A stretch of DNA of 49,737 nucleotides, taken from Ramicandelaber brevisporus. Lineage: Eukaryota > Kickxellomycota > Ramicandelaberales > Ramicandelaberaceae. Positions 8,401-17,945 of the stretch are shown piece after piece; position 1 is the stretch's first letter, and each line of letters begins with the position of its first letter. The stretch lies in assembly GCA_025201865.1 (NCBI GenBank), contig MU602722.1, positions 8,587-58,323 of the forward strand, given 5' to 3'. The notes beneath the pieces are model-generated. The model did not search any database, had not been told where the DNA came from, and was given only the letters and a program-made list of their open reading frames with translations. Position numbers and translations under genes: made by a program.

Positions 8401-9297
8401 AGTTGCAATGCTGGTGGTGTTGGCGACGGGAGGTGGAGGCAGTCGGTTCCAGATAATGAAAAGAAAGAAAGAAAAAAAACACACGAGCAAATTCAGAGGT
8501 AAAAAAAAAAATTCGGAAGAACAGCTCGTGGCTGTAAGCTTGCAACCACGAGCTGGAGTTAGAAGAATCTACTATTCTTACGAATCCAACCAAGAGAACT
8601 GGAACTAGTCCTCATTTGGACCGGACGGTGTGGTTCTTTTCTTTGAATGATGATGAATACCTACTTAAGCACTGGTCTGTTTAATCGACATTCATGGGCA
8701 AAAGATGTGTGAAATCTTGCCGCCACAGTTTGATGCGAGGTTAACTGCAAGAATGGCAGCAATACACTGCGTGTCAAGTGGTAGGTCATTCGCTCCAGAG
8801 TGACTCTGGTTGGCTGAACCATGAAAAGACCATCTCTTGGCTTTGTCGTCGAGGGGCTTGCCCTACCAGATGGTACTTCATGTTCTTCAATATGCGTCAA
8901 CCCACCGTCACTATGCAGACAAGACGCAAGGATCACCAATGCTGCCTGCAAGTTCTCTAGTGGCGCTCACAGTGTATCCAAGACCACATTGACATTCCAC
9001 TCGACTGTTTATTTTTTCACTAGCGGCGATGTGTCCGCCTTTGTTTCACATTCACTTACCGGCTTGCACACAGAGTCTCCAGTGGCATGATCCACTACCC
9101 TGTACCCTCCGACTGTATTATTGTGTATGTGCGTCAGAGGTATAAATATGAACAACTCTTCATGCTCACGTCGTCCCCCTGATGTTGTGTGTCGCTGAAA
9201 TCCACACTTCTTTTGCTACTGTTGCTACAGTCTCTCTCTCTTTCTTTCTGAACCATCCAAGTTCCTACACAGACTTGAAATATAACTCTGACTCTGA
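8401..9297. other. Unresolved stretch with a possible minus-strand spliced fragment
   Basis: No complete gene is supported. On the minus strand an open frame from about 9208 to 9060 can be joined in phase across a GTAAGT...TTGCAG intron (9059-8946, 114 bp) to an open frame ending at 8661. No ATG begins it, so an upstream exon would be needed. The joined peptide is not one I recognise. Forward ORFs here are short and unconvincing. Confidence 0.25.
9141..9148 (+). promoter_or_regulatory. TATA box (TATAAATA)
   Basis: A perfect TATAAATA lies about 150 bases upstream of the small ORF at 9298, followed by a pyrimidine-rich stretch as expected around a fungal transcription start. Confidence 0.45.
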
Positions 9298-9528
9298 ATG
9301 TACTCTTTTTTCTCATCCTACTACGTCGCCACCGCGCCGCCAGCGCCAGAGCCGAGCTGGTCAAGAGTTTGGGATCAAAAAGCAGATCCTGGCTGCTATT
9401 CAGATTTCGAATCACGCTCTTATGGACGTCATGGCTCCCCTCTTGACGCTGCATTTAAAAACTCAATACCATTGCGAGGAGCTGGATATCTTACTGGCCA
9501 TCCCTACTATATACATGACCACCACTAA
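9298..9528 (+). CDS. Small hypothetical protein, 76 residues, Tyr/Ser/Pro/Gly-rich
   Basis: I do not recognise this protein. It starts at an ATG after a pyrimidine-rich leader and a TATA box at 9141, and ends at a TAA. Residues are biased to Tyr, Ser, Pro, Gly and His, with an APPAPEP stretch near residue 13 and a His/Tyr-rich C-terminus (YYIHDHH). There is no signal peptide or membrane segment. A 126-codon ORF in another frame overlaps it and looks less protein-like. It could also be a noncoding transcript. Confidence 0.4.
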   Translation: MYSFFSSYYVATAPPAPEPSWSRVWDQKADPGCYSDFESRSYGRHGSPLDAAFKNSIPLRGAGYLTGHPYYIHDHH

Positions 9529-9993
9529 CAATCACTTCAACGCTTTTCACCCAAATATATAAATCATTTCGCTACAACGTCTTAGATTTAACATCAAAGT
9601 GAATATCGCTTGGTATAATACTCGATTTCACAGGATGCTTTATAGTGATAATGTCATCTTGCGAGCAAACTAATGCTCTTGTATCGCTCGCTCGCTTTGT
9701 AACATCGTTGACAGCTTCATACAACTCAACTTCCTCAGCAGTACTTTCTACAAGCTGCCAGCCTGCCAACCTGCCAACCTACCTGCCTGCCAACCTGCAC
9801 CGCTGCTGTGGTGAGGTGAAAGATCGAGGCAGCGAAGCAAAACGACAGAGAGAAGACAAAATACACACATTCTCTCTGTGTGTGTTCGCCGTGAAGGAGT
9901 GTTTTTTTTTTTCCCTCTCAAAACAACTTCACGATTTTGTTGCAACTTTGAACAACAACATCAACAGCAACAACAGCAACAACAACAACAAAG
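9529..9993. other. SWI3 upstream region with an ATG-less minus-strand frame
   Basis: From about 9778 down to 9572 the minus strand has an open frame of about 68 codons with balanced acidic and basic residues but no ATG. It could be a last exon or a remnant. From 9755 to 9800 there are imperfect repeats of CTGCCAACC. Just before the SWI3 start is a run of CAA/CAG triplets, typical of a 5' untranslated region in this genome. Confidence 0.4.
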
Positions 9994-12900
9994 ATGAACT
10001 CGGCCACGATGCAGCAGCCAGAGGCGGACGCAGCTCTTGTTGCACCCGGAGCAGCCTTCCCAGCCGATGCAGCTGCTCGCCTTGCACCGCTGGTTCCACA
10101 GATCTGGCTCACAGTTGTTGGTATCATATCAGAGACTACACCTTCAGCTGCCACGGCTGCAGCCAATGCCAACAGCCCGACGTTTGCAGCAGAAGACATG
10201 CTGGGGTTGATGCTTGGACTTCGCATTGCTCAGGAATCATTACTTGGCGCAGCAGCTGTTGGAATGCAGCCAGGCGCACCGCGTCAGATGCCAAAGATTC
10301 CCGCACGCTTCTTTACAGTTCCTCAGGCGAATGAGTCCGAAGCATTCACTCCAATCTATAATTTGCTTACAGCAGCCGTTGCATCAATAGCAAGACGCGG
10401 ACATCTTGACATTGGAAGCTGGGTTAGAAATAACGTTTCTAATCCTCAGATGGTGATCAATGCATTGACCACAGGCGGACTGGATCCAACCTGGCAGCAG
10501 CTGATTGCCGAGGTTGAGGTTACTTTGCGCGGACAGGGATTGCTTTCATATCCGCGCATTGCACTCAGTCCAAACATTAGCGAGAATGAGCGTGCTCGGC
10601 TTGCTTCGCTGGCTGCATCAATGCACGGAATGATTGTTGAAGAATCAGCCAATCATACTCACTATATCCATCCGGTCAACGATGGAGCGGAACCGCAGCC
10701 TGCTCAAGCATCAGTATCGGGCACTAGCGGTTCAGGGGATGGAAGAGTGTTGATCCATTATTATGGAAGACCGGCTTCTTACGATCAATGGCTGGATGGA
10801 TCTGCTTCAAATGGACTTGGCCCATCTGTCAATGAGCCTCGGCCAGCTGGTGCCTGGCAAGTTACATCTCGTTGGATTACTGATTCTTTCAATTTCAACG
10901 AGTGGAATGCTGAGGCTGATTATGAATTGCATGCATCCCGCGAAGCTCGTCTTGCTCAGAATGCCCAGCACACTCAGTCTGAACAGCCGACCAGCCAGTC
11001 TAGTGGATATGGACAGAATCAGCCACAGTACGTAGGAGTTGAAGCACCAGAGAGTCTCGTCAATGACATGTACGGAGTGCGTCGCAACACAGAAGGAGGT
11101 GATTTGGCCGCAGCCAGCTCATCAGTAGTTGGAGTGGTAGATTTTGACGCATCACGCCAGCCTCCAAAATGGAAGAAGAATGAAATGGAACCAGTAAGAG
11201 GCGATAGATTGGCTAATATTGAGCCACAACCAGCCGATCAGCCTGATAAAGCAGCTGATGATGATGATGACATGGATGTGGATGAACCAGCCGGTGCTGA
11301 TAGCGATACTCAGAAGGATGACTCTTCAAGCACTGCTGCGGCCGCGGGTCCATCAACAGCAGCAGTAGCAGCAACAACAGCAACAGCAGCAACAGCAGCT
11401 ACTCAAGGAGGTGGTCCGGGTCGTCCATCTGCTGTGACAATTGCCGATGAAGCAGCAGCAGCTCATCTCAAGCAACAGCAGCTGCGCCGTTTGGAGGAGG
11501 ATGCACGTCGCAATCTTGCCAAACAAACGCATGAAATCATAATTCCCAGTTACTCAGCTTGGTTTGATTTCTCCAAAATCCATTCGAATGAGAAGGCTGC
11601 GCTGCCTGAATTCTTCTCGGGTCGCAATCGCTCAAAGACTCCAGCTGTCTACATGGAGTACCGCAACTTTATGATCAATGCCTACCGCTTATCACCCTTG
11701 GAGTACTTGACTGTTACGGCATGTCGTCGCAACTTGGTTGGAGATGTATGCGCCATTATGCGAGTCCATGCATTCCTTGAGCAATGGGGTCTCATTAACT
11801 ACCAGATTGATCCAATGAACCGTCCCTCTCTCCTTGGTCCTCCATTCACTGCTCACTTCCGTGTCACGGCTGATACTCCTCGTGGTTTGGTCCCGTTTGC
11901 TCCAAATGGCCCGCTTGGCACTGCCACTGCTGCCTCGGATGCTCACCGTGAAGCTGTCAAAGAAGCATTGAAAAAGAACCCAGATGCTCCTGCCAACCTC
12001 GACTTGCGCCAGAATGTCTTTGAGGGCACCACTGCTGCCACTTCCACCGCCATTGCTGCTGCTACTGCCCAGGATTCTGCCGCTGTTGCTGCCGGTGGTT
12101 CACCAGCTCCAGTGCCAGCCTACTCTTGTGCAACCTGCGGTGTTGATTGCACCTCCGTTCGCTATCACAGCATCCGCACTCGCACCATCGACCTGTGTCC
12201 TCCATGCTACAACGATGGTCGCTTTCCATCTACCATGAGCAGCGCTGACTTTGTCCGTCTCGAATCAATGGCGCATGGTCCATTCCGCCATGCTTCGGGC
12301 TCTGATTCTTCGTGGGAAGACAGCGAGACTCTTCTTTTGCTCGAGGGATTGGAAATGTTTGGCAATGATTGGGCAAAGATTGCAGCTCACGTTGGAACTC
12401 GTACTCGCGAGCAGTGTGTAACCCACTTTTTGCAGCTGCCCATTGAGGATCCATATGCCAGCGCTGTTTCTGCTCAGGTGGGTGTCAATGTGCCTGCCAC
12501 CGCAAATGGCACACTGAGTGAGAATGGAGCAGCGTCACTTGGACCACTTCAGTTCCACAACATTCCATTCAACCAGTTGGATAATCCCGTCATGTCTGTT
12601 GTGGCGTTTTTGGCTTCGAATGTTAGTCCAGGCGTGGCCGCCGCAGCTGCTCAATCGGCTCTGGTGGAACTGTCTCGTGAAGCCACTGCTCGTCCTGGCA
12701 CTGCTACTACCAATGGCACATCCTCGGCATCAGCATCATCATCATCATCCAATGCTGAGGCGAATACTGGTGAGGGTGCCAAGACTGGTGGAAGTGAAGG
12801 CAGTGAAATTAGCCAGGATGTTGCGACAAAGGCGGCTGCCACTGCACTGGGAGCGGCTGCAGCCAAGGCACGTGTGATTGCTGAGAATGAAGAGCGCATG

Positions 12901-13188
12901 ATGGAGAGCAAAGTTCATGAGGCAGTTGAATTGCAGATTCGTAAACTGGAATACAAGATGCAGCAGCTGGAGGAGCTTGAAAGGATGGTTGATAATGAGC
13001 GCCGTGAATTGGAGCGCCAGAGAAGAGCTGTTGTCCATGAGCGTTTGGCCATGCGTGCTAAAATGGAAGAGCTCGGTTTATTGCCCTCTCAAGTACAATC
13101 ACAGAAACAGCAGTCTCAGCAGCAGGCTCAGCAGCCACAACAGCAGCCACAACAGGCTCAACAGTCAAATGCCATGGATATTGTCTAA
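9994..13188 (+). CDS. SWI3: SWI/SNF chromatin-remodelling subunit SWI3 (SMARCC type)
   Basis: This is a core scaffold subunit of SWI/SNF-family nucleosome remodellers; subunits of this family pair through their C-terminal coiled coils. Domains in order: a SMARCC N-terminal module (about residues 25-315) with a BRCT/chromo-like part ending in an FNEWNAEADYEL segment; an acidic and Ala/Thr-rich linker; SWIRM (about 513-605, starting HEIIIPSYSAWFDF); a ZZ-type zinc finger (about 710-745, CATC ... CPPC); SANT (about 772-815, with the SSWED start and the W-K-I-A core); and a long coiled coil (about 950-1035), then a Gln-rich tail. All parts expected of the family are present. At 1064 residues it is near the size of animal SMARCC1/2 and much longer than yeast Rsc8. 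The ATG follows a CAA-rich leader. Confidence 0.95.
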   Translation: MNSATMQQPEADAALVAPGAAFPADAAARLAPLVPQIWLTVVGIISETTPSAATAAANANSPTFAAEDMLGLMLGLRIAQESLLGAAAVGMQPGAPRQMPKIPARFFTVPQANESEAFTPIYNLLTAAVASIARRGHLDIGSWVRNNVSNPQMVINALTTGGLDPTWQQLIAEVEVTLRGQGLLSYPRIALSPNISENERARLASLAASMHGMIVEESANHTHYIHPVNDGAEPQPAQASVSGTSGSGDGRVLIHYYGRPASYDQWLDGSASNGLGPSVNEPRPAGAWQVTSRWITDSFNFNEWNAEADYELHASREARLAQNAQHTQSEQPTSQSSGYGQNQPQYVGVEAPESLVNDMYGVRRNTEGGDLAAASSSVVGVVDFDASRQPPKWKKNEMEPVRGDRLANIEPQPADQPDKAADDDDDMDVDEPAGADSDTQKDDSSSTAAAAGPSTAAVAATTATAATAATQGGGPGRPSAVTIADEAAAAHLKQQQLRRLEEDARRNLAKQTHEIIIPSYSAWFDFSKIHSNEKAALPEFFSGRNRSKTPAVYMEYRNFMINAYRLSPLEYLTVTACRRNLVGDVCAIMRVHAFLEQWGLINYQIDPMNRPSLLGPPFTAHFRVTADTPRGLVPFAPNGPLGTATAASDAHREAVKEALKKNPDAPANLDLRQNVFEGTTAATSTAIAAATAQDSAAVAAGGSPAPVPAYSCATCGVDCTSVRYHSIRTRTIDLCPPCYNDGRFPSTMSSADFVRLESMAHGPFRHASGSDSSWEDSETLLLLEGLEMFGNDWAKIAAHVGTRTREQCVTHFLQLPIEDPYASAVSAQVGVNVPATANGTLSENGAASLGPLQFHNIPFNQLDNPVMSVVAFLASNVSPGVAAAAAQSALVELSREATARPGTATTNGTSSASASSSSSNAEANTGEGAKTGGSEGSEISQDVATKAAATALGAAAAKARVIAENEERMMESKVHEAVELQIRKLEYKMQQLEELERMVDNERRELERQRRAVVHERLAMRAKMEELGLLPSQVQSQKQQSQQQAQQPQQQPQQAQQSNAMDIV

Positions 13189-14032
13189 TTAGTTCCATCT
13201 TTTTTAATTATTATTATTTTCTAACTCTTTTCTTTCATCACTTTATATTCTTCTCTGTTTTAACTCTTTTATTATTATTAGTAGTACTATATTGTGAATT
13301 AATTTTGTCAACAGGTGTATTTCGTGTTTCTTGATGAGCTTTATTGTATCATACCCCATTTCCCCAATTTGGCTCAATTGGCAGTGGCCGATTATTATCT
13401 TATAGGCGGTGAAATTGAAGAAGTGTATCCAAATATCAAACTGTTTTTCATGGGAGACTTTTTACCGGGGTCTGCCTGTTGTTAAAAACAAACAAAGAAA
13501 GCTGATTACCATCCCTCCTGTAATTCATTTAGTGTAAATTGAAGTTATACTCCGAGAGTACCGAACGAGATACAAAAAAAATTTGAACACTATCTCACCG
13601 AGAGAGCCAAAGGGAAACGAACACGCTATCTATAGCCTGGCTCCCTCTTTTTCTCTCTACATTTTCATAGGAGTTCGTTCGTCCGACCACGCGAAGAGAA
13701 GCATCGTATCGCGTGACGCCGACTCTTATTTTAGCTTGAGCTTTTTTCCTGTTTTTTTTTTTTTTTTCTCCCTGTTCTTTCTTCTGCCAAGTTGCTGGAC
13801 AGGAAAGTTGATCCGCACCTGAACTTCACTTGTGCTGACACTCGCACTCACTAGCAATCACAGACTCGCTTTTTTTTTGTATTTCTACCGAGCCCTCCGT
13901 TCTATTAACTAGCCACGTCAGTTTCACAAACATCAACCAAGCAAATCAGTCAGTCAATCAGTCAGTCAGTCGGTCAGTCTGAGCATCAGTACAGTACAGC
14001 ACAGCCACGACAAAGCATAGCATAGCATAGAA
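13189..14032. other. Intergenic: SWI3 3' end and ORM promoter
   Basis: No gene is supported. AT-rich 3' sequence runs to about 13500. Two long T runs at about 13750-13770 and 13869-13880 and an imperfect CAGT tetranucleotide repeat at about 13945-13980 precede the ORM start, followed by CATAG repeats. Confidence 0.6.
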
Positions 14033-14629
14033 ATGGCTTTGAAACACAGCTCGGCAACATCAACGGCCACAACTCCAACGCTGGCGACTCTCCGCGCTGC
14101 CGCCTCTCCATCATCTTCAGGCAGATCCACCCCAAACAATTCAAAGGGCGGCTCGCTCAAGTACGTATCGTCCGAGCTCAGCATTCCCGATTCGGCATCC
14201 GGCGTCAACATTAACGCCAGCTGGGTCAACAGCCGAGGATCATGGCTCGTTCACATTGTGCTCATTGTCTTTGCCAAAATCGTCTTCTCGAGCATTCCGT
14301 TTGTCTCTTCGGAAGTTAGCTGGACCTTGACGACGCTTGTGTACAACATTGGCCAATTCATCATGTTCCATACGCTGACAGGCACGCCGTTTGAAGTCGA
14401 CCAGGGCGAGTACGCAGACTTGAATTTGTGGGAACAGATTGACGGCGGATCAGAGTTTACACCAACAAAAAAGTTTTTGACGGCCACGCCTATTGTGCTG
14501 TTCTTGATCAGCACGCATTATTCGCACTATGACATTGTTACATTTACGATTAGTTTGTCGTCGCTGATTGTATTGATGATTGCGAAGCTGCCGACTATGC
14601 ACAAGGTGAGAGTTGTCAAGAACATTTAG
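14033..14629 (+). CDS. ORM: ORM/ORMDL family sphingolipid homeostasis protein
   Basis: ORM proteins sit in the ER membrane and inhibit serine palmitoyltransferase, the first enzyme of sphingolipid synthesis. The 198-residue product has a Ser/Thr/Ala-rich N-terminus (about residues 1-60) and then the conserved ORMDL body: the NASWVNSRGSW motif, hydrophobic segments from about residue 76 on, the HTLTGTPFEVDQGEYA stretch, and a WEQID motif followed by two more hydrophobic segments. Length matches yeast Orm1/Orm2 more than the shorter animal ORMDLs, because of the N-terminal extension. In yeast that extension is phosphorylated to relieve inhibition; the serines here would allow the same, but that is inference. 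Confidence 0.96.
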   Translation: MALKHSSATSTATTPTLATLRAAASPSSSGRSTPNNSKGGSLKYVSSELSIPDSASGVNINASWVNSRGSWLVHIVLIVFAKIVFSSIPFVSSEVSWTLTTLVYNIGQFIMFHTLTGTPFEVDQGEYADLNLWEQIDGGSEFTPTKKFLTATPIVLFLISTHYSHYDIVTFTISLSSLIVLMIAKLPTMHKVRVVKNI

Positions 14630-14970
14630 ATAAACGAGCGAGCAAAGTATGGCAAAGTATGCTGTTGTAGTAAGTCAAATCTCAAATCTCAAATCTCAAA
14701 TATTCTCAAATCTTCTCTTCTTTTCTTGAGTTAATTTAAACATGGTCACTCACTCATTGATTGACAAGATTACTTTTACTTTTACACATTCTTAATTTAC
14801 ACTTTATTATCACATTGCCATCTTCTTCTTATCTTGAAACAATGCTGAGTTACAATACTATGTTAAATGGTTAAAGACAAAGACGATACAGAAGAGAGAG
14901 AGAGAGAGTGTGTGTGTGTAAGATGACAATTTCGTGAAACGGTGTAGAACAAAGAGCGAGTTGATTGTAT
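14630..14970. other. Intergenic between convergent genes
   Basis: AT-rich sequence with a repeated TCTCAAATC motif near 14675-14710, a GA run near 14897 and a short GT run. No gene is seen. Confidence 0.6.
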
Positions 14971-15180
14971 TTAAGCAGAGGAAGTGGTGGCCGTGGCTTC
15001 CTTTGCATCTGAAGTAGTAGTAGCAACAGCAGCAGTGCTCGAGGTTTCTTGCGACTTGGCTACAGTTTCAGTTGGAGCAGCGGTGATGTCAATAGCCTCG
15101 TCAGCTGGCACGGCAACCAGCTTGGTAACGATGTGAGTTTCCTTGATAGAGCGAGGAGGGAGACGACCTGGATCAACCAT
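14971..15180 (-). CDS. Small hypothetical protein, 69 residues
   Basis: I do not recognise this protein. It starts MVDPGRLPPRSIKETHIV and the first 35 residues are a mixed, protein-like sequence. The rest is low-complexity Ala/Thr/Ser/Glu and probably disordered. There is no signal peptide, membrane segment or Cys. Codon use is like the neighbours. The ATG is preceded by an AC-rich leader, and no intron is needed. It converges on ORM. It may be a small soluble regulator, but nothing here shows which. Confidence 0.6.
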   Translation of the reverse strand: MVDPGRLPPRSIKETHIVTKLVAVPADEAIDITAAPTETVAKSQETSSTAAVATTTSDAKEATATTSSA

Positions 15181-15981
15181 GTTTGTTAGATTTTAGAAGA
15201 GATTTTTTTGGCTTGCAAGTTGAAGGGTTACAGGAGCGAGAGTTGGAGGGAAGAGTGTGGATATTGATGAGGACGAGGTTGGTTAGAAGTTGCAAAACAA
15301 AACGAAACGAAACGAGAACCTGCGCCTCGCTCTTTTTATGTTTGGCACGGTTCTGTGTTGGGTCGTGTCAGAGGCTTATTTTTTTTCTTCATAGACCATG
15401 TGGTAACTCGAAGGCAGTTGGTTGCTCTCACTCTCTCGTAAGCCAAGCCCCCTTTTTGTTTTTGTTTTTGCTTTTATTTTGGGTGTTGCAAGTCGGAAAT
15501 CTCGCATGCCGACGGTAGAAACAGCGAAACGTGGATGGAGACCTCGCAGTGGTGTGGAAACTGGTCACCCCGTTCCAACTTACTCACTGCACTGTGGCAG
15601 AATGTATGACGTTGCGGGTGTTGGTAATTAACCCAACAACAACAGCAAAAAATCCAAAAGGTGTGACTTGGTTTCTGACACTCAAACTGCGCGCACGACA
15701 TATACACGTGGTGATGATGATGACGATGACACAGTTGACTCTAGTGTGAGAATAGACCACGGTACCTTTCCGAACCTGTCCCGCCATATGTCACTTGACA
15801 CGATAAGCATAGTCATAATTGTGCAAATCCGCCTGGATTCATCGTCGCCACCAAGAACTGTCCAGCTCTGGCTGCATCATACACCACTGCTTCTTCCGCT
15901 GTCACTCGTTGTTCCAACACGTTTGAAGCGAGCTTAATTTGTTTGGAGACAGGCATAAACAATGTTGATATCGCTGTTTGT
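15181..15981. other. Intergenic between divergent genes
   Basis: This is the promoter region for the 69-residue gene (minus) and the F-box-like gene (plus). It holds T-rich tracts near 15375-15480 and a GATGATGATGACGATGAC repeat near 15714. ORFs here begin at non-ATG codons and I do not support them. Confidence 0.5.
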
Positions 15982-17703
15982 ATGACTTGTCCCGTTCAGG
16001 TACCATATCTTGAGAGTTGTAGGGAGGATGGTTCGCCTGTCTCTCATATCGACTTCATGGTGTTACCATTCACCTACAGCACTAGCAAACTTAACAAGAT
16101 GATCGCTGAACCTGACCTCGTTTCGCTGCTGTTCAGTCTGCCGCGCGAACTGCAGGAGCTGATTACCGAGTTCTTTGCTCGGCAGGAAGCCGTACCTACT
16201 CTGACCGTAAACAAGGCGTTCCACGAACTCTTTGCAGAGCGCATCTGGCGTCGTCTTGACAAGAGTGTTTCGTACAACGTCAGCATGCCGCAGGAAGCGC
16301 TCAAGACATATGGACATTTGGTGCGTTGCTTCAAAAGCCAACGCAACATCCCAATATCAGACGACTTGCTGTCGACTTTCCCTAACCTCACCCATCTGTG
16401 GATTCCGTATTATCAGCTCAAGAATGTAATTGTGGCTGCACAGGGCAAGCCTCTTGAGCGGCTCCAGTGCCTTGAACTCTCTTTCTACAAGGAACACAGC
16501 GATATGCATAATACGACTGTTGATGATGATCCGGTCATCCAGTGGTTAAGCCTTCAAGTTGACAACTGTTCTGGCAAATTAACGATTGAATGGAGAATGC
16601 ATGGTGCATTTGCTTTGCAGGATTCACCCAAGCTGATGCCATGGCTCAAATCACAGAGTGAAAAGGCTCAACTGTGTTTCAAGATTGAGAACGATGTCAT
16701 TGACTTTGGCGACACCAACCAAACTGATACTAACGGTTTTCTCTTACGCCACTTGGTCGACTTTGAAGTCGGACCTGATGATGAAAAGTGTGGCACAGAA
16801 AGACTTGGCAGACTCCTGACAAGCATTCCGCTTAATAAACGCAAAACCCTCAACTTTCCGGTGCTGAAGAAGCTGAAACTCCATATTTGCTGCGATTCCA
16901 GTAGCGAGATTTGCTCACAGTTTGACTTTGGGTCGTTGTTCCCTGCTGTTCAAGAACTGAAATTGAATGCTGATGTTTACCAATGTGCTGGTGGTGCAGA
17001 TATAGTGCTTAAAAGTATTTTTGCAAGTCCGTGGCCATCTGTGCGCAAGCTTGTCGTAGAGGGCGCTCTTTTCTTGGACAAAGTTACCCCACATCTCTCG
17101 ACTTTGCCGAATGTTGAGCATCTGACTATGTATCATGACACACTCGAAGTCGATGAAGTAGATGAGTCTGATCTACGTGATATCGGGGATGCCTTGCCCA
17201 AGCTTGCTCACTTGAGTATTGCATTCTTCTACAGTAGTTCCGGATATTTGATGGAGATGCCGCATAAGAGTACTGGAGATATCGCCGCTTTGAAGCTGTC
17301 TCCGTTCCTCTGTCTGCGGTCAATTGAATTGGAAGCGGTCAAGATGACGCCGTATACGTTGATGTTACTCGTGCAAGCGCCAGTACTGACAGAGATTCAT
17401 CTCATTGACGCTACTTTTGCAGAGCGAAACAGCGAAGTTGGCATTAGTGAACAATCTTCCGATGGTACTGATTGTTTGGGCGGCATTGTAAATAGTACAG
17501 TCCACTCGTTTAAGTTTATAGTGGACAAGTACACCAAGTCAGAAGAGTATGAGGCTGCTATTGGTGCGTTGCTCAAGTGTTTCGTACGTTTGGCAGTTTG
17601 CACAGCCGTTAATGTTGACAAGGAGGTTTTGGGCAACTATCGTAAGGACTTCCCTGCCGTTAAATTCGTAAAGTCATCCAGCCGATATTCATATTGCGGC
17701 TAA
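15982..17703 (+). CDS. F-box/leucine-rich-repeat-like protein
   Basis: F-box proteins recruit targets to SCF ubiquitin ligases, and the LRR part binds the target. Here a degenerate F-box-like segment follows the Met at 16099 (SLPRELQELITEFFARQ ... FAERIWRRLD). About 450 residues then follow with repeated Leu-rich units such as FPNLTHLWIP, FPVLKKLKLHI and LPNVEHLTMY, as in LRR proteins. The target is unknown. The ATG at 15982 is the first in frame; the ATG at 16099 is a plausible alternative that starts just before the F-box. It resembles the gene at 31858 in plan, and both probably belong to an expanded family. The F-box call is weaker than the LRR call. Confidence 0.7.
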   Translation: MTCPVQVPYLESCREDGSPVSHIDFMVLPFTYSTSKLNKMIAEPDLVSLLFSLPRELQELITEFFARQEAVPTLTVNKAFHELFAERIWRRLDKSVSYNVSMPQEALKTYGHLVRCFKSQRNIPISDDLLSTFPNLTHLWIPYYQLKNVIVAAQGKPLERLQCLELSFYKEHSDMHNTTVDDDPVIQWLSLQVDNCSGKLTIEWRMHGAFALQDSPKLMPWLKSQSEKAQLCFKIENDVIDFGDTNQTDTNGFLLRHLVDFEVGPDDEKCGTERLGRLLTSIPLNKRKTLNFPVLKKLKLHICCDSSSEICSQFDFGSLFPAVQELKLNADVYQCAGGADIVLKSIFASPWPSVRKLVVEGALFLDKVTPHLSTLPNVEHLTMYHDTLEVDEVDESDLRDIGDALPKLAHLSIAFFYSSSGYLMEMPHKSTGDIAALKLSPFLCLRSIELEAVKMTPYTLMLLVQAPVLTEIHLIDATFAERNSEVGISEQSSDGTDCLGGIVNSTVHSFKFIVDKYTKSEEYEAAIGALLKCFVRLAVCTAVNVDKEVLGNYRKDFPAVKFVKSSSRYSYCG

Positions 17704-17945
17704 GTAACCAAACAAGTAGTTTTTAACATTTACTCTCCTAATGTTTGTTTGAGCCTGTTTTAAAAAGAGTTTCAACCTCTACCATCATTGATCGCTGTAT
17801 GTGCATGCATGAGAACTATGCAATGCACACAGCACAGCTTACTTATGAGATGGGAATGGGAATGGGAATAGGTATTCTATTTTACTTTTTTACTATAATC
17901 ACACGGATTTACTCAATAAAACAACTCTGTTAAAACTCATTCAAT

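Noticed and set aside
9182-9562. 126-codon forward ORF overlapping the 76-codon candidate
   Set aside because: Its composition is less protein-like and it shares its strand with a better-placed ATG at 9298.
15943-15981. TTG-initiated extension of the F-box-like gene
   Set aside because: A TTG start is unlikely in a fungal nuclear gene; the first ATG is at 15982.
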